A stretch of DNA of 64,000 bases from Nocardia sp. NBC_01329 (GTDB taxonomy: Bacteria > Actinomycetota > Actinomycetes > Mycobacteriales > Mycobacteriaceae): positions 2,108,001-2,172,000 of the forward strand of contig NZ_CP108381.1 in assembly GCF_035956715.1 (NCBI RefSeq). Reading direction: 5' to 3'. The first letter of the stretch is position 1, and each line of letters begins with the position of its first letter. The notes below the pieces were generated by a model, which saw only the letters and a program-made list of their open reading frames with translations, did not search any database and was not told where the DNA came from. Positions 59,275 through 64,000 of this stretch are shown one piece after another. The position numbers and the translations under genes are program-made.

Positions 59275-59907
59275 TCAGTCCTCGGGCAGATCGATACCCA
59301 GCAGCGCCGCCTGGACCTGGTGCAGCCGGTCCACATCGCCGCGCAGGCCGGTCACGTTGTCCTGGTAGAGGAAGGCTTCGCCCAGCCGCACCATGGAATA
59401 GGCGAGCAGTGACCGTTCCAACTGGGGTGCGTAGCCGTCCTGTTCCTCGGCGCGGGTGATGAGCCGCTCCACCGCGACGAGGATGCGCGGCTGGACCGGG
59501 CCGTCGCTCGAGGTGAGTATGCGCAGGCCCGCCAGTGGTTCGTTCTCGAAGTACCGCCGGAACGGTTCGTTCCCGGCCATCCAGCGGTTGACCCGGTCGA
59601 GGACGCTGAGGATCCGGCGGGCACCGGATTCGCGCCGGCGGGCATCCGCGCGTTCGATGAGGGATTCGAACTCTCCGGCCAGTACGGCGCCCAGGACGCC
59701 GTCGCGGGAGCCGAACCAGCGGTAGATGGAAGCCCTGCTCAGTTTGAGCTGGGCGGCGATCGCCTGGACATCGACTCGTTCCCCGGCGAGGAAGGACTGC
59801 CGGGCCAGCGCTACTACTTCTTCACGGGTGGCCGAGGCCGGGCGGCCGGGTGGTCTGGACGTTCGGCTGACGGTGGTCACCACGTTATGGTACACACAAT
59901 GATTCAT
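59275..59907 (-). CDS. TetR-family regulator (QsdR-like)
   Basis: This 210-residue regulator has HTH VQAIAAQLKLSRASIYRWFG, then SRDGVLGAVLAGEF. The C-terminal domain resembles the QsdR-type group (RYFENEPLAGLRILTSSDGP). The start at ATG 59907 is uncertain; a GTG about eight codons later (VVTTVSRTSR) is equally plausible and neither has a clear ribosome site. It probably forms a unit with the MocA-like gene 20 nt downstream. Confidence 0.88.
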   Translation of the reverse strand: MNHCVYHNVVTTVSRTSRPPGRPASATREEVVALARQSFLAGERVDVQAIAAQLKLSRASIYRWFGSRDGVLGAVLAGEFESLIERADARRRESGARRILSVLDRVNRWMAGNEPFRRYFENEPLAGLRILTSSDGPVQPRILVAVERLITRAEEQDGYAPQLERSLLAYSMVRLGEAFLYQDNVTGLRGDVDRLHQVQAALLGIDLPED

Positions 59908-59958
59908 GTATCTAAAATGGCCGAGAGCCCGGTCGTGGGCTATCGAGTGTAGGGCGGA

Positions 59959-60756
59959 TCAGGCCGGTTGGGCCAGCGGGGACCGAGCCGACCATCGTCC
60001 GCCCTCCCTGGTGACGTGTACCGGATGGTCGAACGCCGCGGAAATGTATGTGGTGGTAATGGTTTCGGCGGCCGGCCCTGCGGCGACCGCGCGGCCGTCG
60101 GCGATGAGCAATGCGTGACCGGTCGTGGTGGGCAACTCCTCGAGATGGTGGGTCACCAGCACCGACGCGAGGTCGGGATAGGTCCGGTCCAGCGAATCGA
60201 TCGTAAGCAGCAACTGTTCGCGCGCGGCCACATCCAGACCGGTGGTCGGTTCGTCGAGCAGTAGCAGGCGGGGTGCGGTGATCAGTGCGCGAGCGATGAG
60301 TGTGCGCCCGCGTTCACCCTGGGAGAGGGCGAACCAGTTCCGTTCGGACTTCGCGGCCATTCCCACGGCGTCGAGCGCGGCTGTCGCGGCGTCGATCTGA
60401 TCGGCGCGCGGCGTCCAGCGCATCGGGAGGTCCACCGTTCCGGTGAGTCCGGTGAGCACCACGTCGCGGACCGGTAGCGGCGAGCGCAGCGGATGCCGGT
60501 GGTCGACATGCCCGATCGACCGCCGCAGTTTCTGCAACTCGACCCGGCCCAGCTGTTCGCCCAATACTCGGACGATACCGGTGGTCGGATGGGTGACGGC
60601 GCCGCAGAATCCCAGCAGGGTGCTCTTGCCGGCGCCGTTCGGGCCCAGCAGTGCCCAGTGCTCACCGGCCCGCACCGTCAGCGAGATACCGTCGATGATC
60701 TGGTTGCCGTCGCGCCGGAAGGTGACGTCGGTCAGTTCCAGAACGGGGGTGGTCAC
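59959..60756 (-). CDS. ABC transporter ATP-binding protein
   Basis: This 265-residue ATPase starts at GTG 60756 behind GGAGGCA. Walker A is LLGPNGAGKSTLLGFCG, the signature LSQGERGRTLIARAL, Walker B LLLLDEPTTGLDVAAREQL and the H-loop VLVTHHLEEL. The LSQGE signature and the HH pair are like ModF/YlmA-type stand-alone ATPases. There is no permease or binding-protein gene nearby. The start overlaps the stop of the GntR gene (GTGA), so the two are coupled. Confidence 0.92.
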   Translation of the reverse strand: MTTPVLELTDVTFRRDGNQIIDGISLTVRAGEHWALLGPNGAGKSTLLGFCGAVTHPTTGIVRVLGEQLGRVELQKLRRSIGHVDHRHPLRSPLPVRDVVLTGLTGTVDLPMRWTPRADQIDAATAALDAVGMAAKSERNWFALSQGERGRTLIARALITAPRLLLLDEPTTGLDVAAREQLLLTIDSLDRTYPDLASVLVTHHLEELPTTTGHALLIADGRAVAAGPAAETITTTYISAAFDHPVHVTREGGRWSARSPLAQPA

Positions 60757-61424
60757 GAGAATGCCTCCTTGATGGCGTGCAGATGATCGCGGCTGAGTGC
60801 GGCCGCGGCGTGGGGATCGCGGGCGGCGATGGCGGCGGCGAGCTGTTCGTGCGCCGCATGGTCGGCGGGTGCCGACGGCAGCGGGCGGATATGCAACATA
60901 TCGATCATGGCGATCCGCAGGCGGGGCAGGAAGGTATCGAAGAGTTGGATGAGTATGTCGTTGTGCGCGGCCACGATGACGGCCCGATGGAAGGCCATAT
61001 CGGCATCGACGTGCTCGGGCACCGACAGTCCCGGCGCGGCCCGGCCGGCGAGGGTGCGTCGGATCGTCCGCAGATCGGCGGGGGTTCGGCGGTGTGCGGC
61101 CAGGGCGGCGGCCTCGGTCTCGATGGCCATCCGGGCCTCGACCACAGTGGCGATGCTCGCGCGCCGCACGACGATATCCCAGTCCGCGGTGCCGTCCAGG
61201 GCCGTGACGAAAACACCGGCGCCCTGACGGCTGCTCAGTACGCCGCGTCCCGCGAGTTCGCGAATGGCCTCCCGCAAGGTCGAACGTCCCACCCCGAGCT
61301 GGGCTGCGAGGGTGGTCTCGCCGGGCAGTCGGTGGCCCAGCTGCCATTCGCCGCCGCGGATGCGTGCCAGCAGTATTTCGGCCGTCTGTTCGGCCAGCGG
61401 CGATCGTCTCACCTGGGATAACAA
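60753..61424 (-). CDS. FadR-subfamily GntR regulator
   Basis: This 223-residue regulator has an N-terminal winged HTH ([40 protein letters not shown]). The FCD helical ligand domain carries typical metal ligands (D-x-x-x-H in [18 protein letters not shown], a late HEQLAAAI). It starts at ATG 61424, divergent from leuA, and is coupled to the ABC ATPase gene. It may respond to a small organic acid. Confidence 0.92.
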   Translation of the reverse strand: MLSQVRRSPLAEQTAEILLARIRGGEWQLGHRLPGETTLAAQLGVGRSTLREAIRELAGRGVLSSRQGAGVFVTALDGTADWDIVVRRASIATVVEARMAIETEAAALAAHRRTPADLRTIRRTLAGRAAPGLSVPEHVDADMAFHRAVIVAAHNDILIQLFDTFLPRLRIAMIDMLHIRPLPSAPADHAAHEQLAAAIAARDPHAAAALSRDHLHAIKEAFS

Positions 61425-61470
61425 TTCAAAACCTCGCTACTTGTCTGAGGAGTCGTGTACAGTTTGCCAT

Positions 61471-61515
61471 ATGCCGCACCCGGAGCTTCTCCTCGACCGC
61501 CACGGCGGGGCCTGA
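61471..61515 (+). CDS. leucine-rich leader peptide of leuA
   Basis: This 14-codon ORF encodes [14 protein letters not shown], with three consecutive leucine codons (CTT CTC CTC). It is followed by a perfect 12-bp stem hairpin. A -10-like TACAGT lies 7 nt upstream of the ATG, so the leader may be translated from a leaderless transcript. Ribosome stalling at the Leu codons when leucine is scarce would alter folding of the downstream RNA, as in known leu attenuators of actinomycetes. Confidence 0.8.
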   Translation: MPHPELLLDRHGGA

Positions 61516-61537
61516 ACGATCGGCCGCCCCGCCGTGG
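61500..61537 (+). terminator. leuA attenuator hairpin
   Basis: CCACGGCGGGGC (61500-61511) pairs perfectly with GCCCCGCCGTGG (61526-61537) around a 14-nt loop that contains the leader stop codon. It would form when the ribosome is absent or released. Its position between the leader peptide and leuA fits a transcriptional attenuator. Confidence 0.75.
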
Positions 61538-61600
61538 GGTTGTCGTCGGCCGGTCACCGTCGCGGAGACGGCCGAACGCACAGGAAGTCCGGGAAACCCC

Positions 61601-63364
61601 ATGACCACACAGATCCATCCCACCATCGATACTCCCATCGGGCCGGTCCCCGGTGACGCGCCGCGGTGGTACCGGCAGCGGCATTCCCAGCTGCCCTCAC
61701 ACCGGTATCGCGATATCCACGACCGGGTGGACGTGCCCGTCACCGAACGTCATTGGCCGCAGGCCCGGATCGACCGGGCACCGCTGTGGGTTCCGGTGGA
61801 TCTGCGTGACGGCAACCAGGCCCTGGCCGAGCCGATGGACCCGGACCGCAAGATGCGGTTCTTCACCATGCTCGTCGCCATGGGCTACAAAGAGATCGAA
61901 GTCGGCTATCCCTCGGCGTCCAAGGCGGATTTCGACTTCGTCCGGATGCTGGCCGATACCGGTTCGGTCCCAGCGGATGTGACCCCGGTGGTGTTCACCC
62001 CCGCCCGGCGCGATCTGATCGCTCGCACGGTCGATTCGGTACGCGGGATGGACAACGAGGTGGTGATCCACCTGTACACCGCGACCGCGCCCATGTGGCG
62101 CGACACCGTGCTGGGCAAGGACGCCGCGGCCGTCCGTGAGCTGATCCTGGCCGGTGCCCGCGATGTACTCGAATTCGCCACGGACCTGCCCCGGGTGCGA
62201 TTCCAGTTCTCCCCGGAGGTGTTCAACCAGACCGAGCCCGGGTATGTGCTCGAGATCTGCGACAGCGTCACCGAGTTGTGGCAGGCCACGCCGCAGCGGC
62301 CGGTGACGCTGAATCTGCCGGCCACGGTGGAGATCGCGACACCCAATGTGTACGCCGATCAGATCGAGTACATGCACCGCAATCTCGCCCGGCGCGACGG
62401 CGTGATCCTGTCGGTACATCCGCACAACGACCGCGGTACCGGTGTCGCGTGTGCCGAACTGGCGGTGCTGGCCGGTGCGCAACGGGTGGAGGGCTGTGTG
62501 TTCGGCAACGGCGAACGCACCGGGAACGTCGATATCGCCACTCTCGCACTGAATCTGCACGCCCAGGGCGTGGATCCGATGATCGATTTCTCCGATATCG
62601 ACGAGATCCGCCGGACGGTCGAGTATTGCACCCGGCTGCCGGTCCATCCCCGGCATCCCTACGTAGGCGATCTGGTGCACACTGCGTTCTCCGGTACCCA
62701 TCAGGATGCGATCAAAAAGGGTTTCGCCGAGCATCGGTCCCGCGCCGCCGCCACCGGCCGGGCTGAACGCGAGATCGAATGGCGGATACCGTATCTGCCC
62801 ATCGATCCCGCCGATATCGGCCGCAGCTACGATGCGGTGGTCCGGGTCAACTCCCAGTCCGGTAAAGGCGGTATCGCCTATCTGCTGGCCACCGAACACG
62901 GGCTGGACCTGCCGCGTCGGCTCCAGATCGATTTCGCCGGCCGGGTCCAGAGGCACGTCGACGGCACCGGTGGTGAGGTGAGCGCCGCCGAATTGCGCGT
63001 TCTGTTCGACGCCGCCTACATCGATGCGGCCGAACCACCGGACGTCGTGCTGAAGGATATCCGGGTGACCGGCTCGGCGGCGGCCCCGGCCGTCGCCGTG
63101 GCGCTGGTGGTCGACGGCCGGGCCCGCCGCAGCGAGCACGACGGCGCCGATCCGGTGGACGCGGTGGTGTCGGCCCTCGCGGCGGCCGGGCGCGATATCG
63201 AGGTTCTGGGACTGGCCGGTCACCGTGTGGCCGACCATGCGATCGCCTACCTCGAATACCGGCGCGCCGGTGAGAGCGGATGGTCGTGTGCGCGTGGCGA
63301 ATCGGTGGAGTCGGCCGGAGTGGCCGCGGCGGTCCGGGCGGCGGCCGGTAGCTGTCCCGCGTGA
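61601..63364 (+). CDS. leuA: 2-isopropylmalate synthase
   Basis: This 587-residue enzyme, the length of actinobacterial LeuA, condenses acetyl-CoA with 2-ketoisovalerate in leucine synthesis. The catalytic barrel shows [15 protein letters not shown] (Arg/Asp), [20 protein letters not shown] with the metal histidines, and [20 protein letters not shown]. The C-terminal part (about 445-587) is the leucine-binding regulatory domain. ATG 61601 follows AGGAAG by 14 nt. Upstream leader peptide and hairpin imply attenuation by leucine supply. Confidence 0.97.
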   Translation: MTTQIHPTIDTPIGPVPGDAPRWYRQRHSQLPSHRYRDIHDRVDVPVTERHWPQARIDRAPLWVPVDLRDGNQALAEPMDPDRKMRFFTMLVAMGYKEIEVGYPSASKADFDFVRMLADTGSVPADVTPVVFTPARRDLIARTVDSVRGMDNEVVIHLYTATAPMWRDTVLGKDAAAVRELILAGARDVLEFATDLPRVRFQFSPEVFNQTEPGYVLEICDSVTELWQATPQRPVTLNLPATVEIATPNVYADQIEYMHRNLARRDGVILSVHPHNDRGTGVACAELAVLAGAQRVEGCVFGNGERTGNVDIATLALNLHAQGVDPMIDFSDIDEIRRTVEYCTRLPVHPRHPYVGDLVHTAFSGTHQDAIKKGFAEHRSRAAATGRAEREIEWRIPYLPIDPADIGRSYDAVVRVNSQSGKGGIAYLLATEHGLDLPRRLQIDFAGRVQRHVDGTGGEVSAAELRVLFDAAYIDAAEPPDVVLKDIRVTGSAAAPAVAVALVVDGRARRSEHDGADPVDAVVSALAAAGRDIEVLGLAGHRVADHAIAYLEYRRAGESGWSCARGESVESAGVAAAVRAAAGSCPA

Positions 63365-63376
63365 CCGGAGTCCGGC

Positions 63377-63478
63377 TCAATCGCCGGTGCGGCCGTCGAT
63401 CCGTTCGCGCAGCAGATCGGCATGGCCGTTGTGGCGGGCGTATTCCTCGATGAGGTGCAGGTACACCCAGCGCAGGAC
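63377..63478 (-). pseudogene. DinB/DUF664 protein, C-terminal remnant
   Basis: A 33-codon minus-strand stretch encodes [32 protein letters not shown], the conserved tail of DUF664/DinB-fold thiol-transferase-like proteins. An in-frame stop (63479-63481) and unrelated sequence precede it, so the rest of the gene has been lost. Confidence 0.75.
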
Positions 63479-63543
63479 TCATACGGTCACCGTATCGGCG
63501 GGCGCTACTTTCTTTTCCGCCCGGGAGCGGACGGCCGCCGCTC

Positions 63544-64000
63544 TCAGAACCAGGTCTCGCGCATATCGAGAGTGGTGGTGTCGAGGTCGGCGAGGAGATC
63601 GAGTTGTGGTCCCGTCCGGGGGAGTTCGTGGCGGAAGAAGTAGCGGGCGGCATGCCGTTTGCCCTCGTAGAAATCACCATCGTGGCCGTCGGCGGCGACC
63701 GCCTGTGCCAGCCAGATCCAGGCCACCACATGGTGGCCGAAGGCTTCCAGGTAGACCGAGCTGTTCGCCAGAGCCACCTCGATATCGCCGGCCGCGAACA
63801 GGCCGCCGGTGACTGCGACCAGCCGGGTCCAGGACTTGTCCAGCCGATCGGCCAGAGCCGCGGTCGTATCGCCGAGTTCTCGCGCGGCCGCCAGTGTCGC
63901 CCGGATCCGGGCATCGAGTTCGCGCAGACTCGCGCCCGACTGCTGGGTCACCTTGCGGCCCAGCAGGTCCAGTCCCTGGATACCGTGGGTGCCCTCGTGG
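63544..64000 (-). CDS. acyl-CoA dehydrogenase, C-terminal part (runs off window)
   Basis: The frame is open to the window edge. It begins with HEGTHGIQGLDLLGRKV, the substrate/FAD-contact motif found near the end of the acyl-CoA dehydrogenase core. About 135 residues of helical C-terminal extension follow (LRELDARIRATLAAARELGD, VVAWIWLAQAVAADG, FFRHELPRTGPQLDLL). That extension is typical of the larger FadE5/AidB-like dehydrogenases. The N-terminal domains and the start lie beyond 64000. It would act in fatty-acid beta-oxidation. Confidence 0.88.
   Translation of the reverse strand, partial: HEGTHGIQGLDLLGRKVTQQSGASLRELDARIRATLAAARELGDTTAALADRLDKSWTRLVAVTGGLFAAGDIEVALANSSVYLEAFGHHVVAWIWLAQAVAADGHDGDFYEGKRHAARYFFRHELPRTGPQLDLLADLDTTTLDMRETWF

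Noticed and set aside
61697..63238. A 513-codon minus-strand frame opposite leuA
   Set aside because: leuA is unmistakable on the plus strand. The antisense frame lacks protein-like motifs.

Overview
The window looks like chromosomal DNA of a high-GC actinomycete, most likely Nocardia or a close relative. The reasons are strong G/C preference at third codon positions, many GTG starts, ESX-type WXG100 proteins, an IdeR-type iron box beside a siderophore-interacting protein, a PapA-like acyltransferase, mocA-like and leuA loci, and many TetR/PucR/GntR regulators. No rRNA, tRNA or CRISPR array was seen.

Positions 1-17,900 are accessory and scarred. A frameshifted Tn3-family transposase remnant (1223-2430) is followed by a membrane protein/winged-helix pair with a long palindromic operator, a VOC protein, an intact IS30-family element (4582-5842) and a serine recombinase gene broken by an amber codon (5969-6604). 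Next is a minus-strand type VII secretion toxin module: two WXG100 proteins, a 496-residue polymorphic toxin with a C-terminal ADP-ribosyltransferase domain, and a candidate immunity gene. After it come a Phd-like gene with a palindromic operator, a short ASCH-like gene, hypothetical genes, a DNA ligase fragment, an ABC/FtsX exporter divergent from a histidine kinase/response regulator pair, and a tyrosine-recombinase-like gene split over three frames (16196-17842).

From about 17,900 the content is mostly core-like: galT, a secreted YdcF/DUF218 protein, a folD-like gene without the usual lysine, a KhtT/KhtU-like K+(cation)/H+ antiporter pair, and an IS5-family element placed directly after the antiporter stop codon. 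A TerD-AIM24 fusion, a phytoene-desaturase-like oxidoreductase and an anchored three-helix protein follow. Then come an LLM oxidoreductase, an SRPBCC/acyl-adenylate ligase fusion, a membrane metallophosphoesterase, and a divergent PapA-like/siderophore-interacting pair around an iron box.

The region 36,900-53,300 holds an M50-like protease, a PucR regulator next to a stand-alone copy of its N-terminal domain, a GNAT protein preceded by a hexanucleotide tandem repeat, an MFS exporter, and a two-gene membrane operon divergent from a MerR regulator. It also holds a secreted glycine-rich protein, two flavoproteins, two convergent TetR genes, and a TetR-controlled GXWXG/alcohol dehydrogenase pair with twin operators.

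The last part holds a copper-stress group (DUF6153-like protein, DUF305 lipoprotein, CopB-type P1B-ATPase) with a CsoR-type operator placed so that the ATPase mRNA may be leaderless. It continues with an SMR exporter translationally coupled to a TetR gene, a MocA-like nucleotidyltransferase, TetR and GntR regulators, an ABC ATPase, and leuA preceded by a leucine-rich leader peptide and a strong hairpin. A DinB remnant and the 3' part of an acyl-CoA dehydrogenase end the window.
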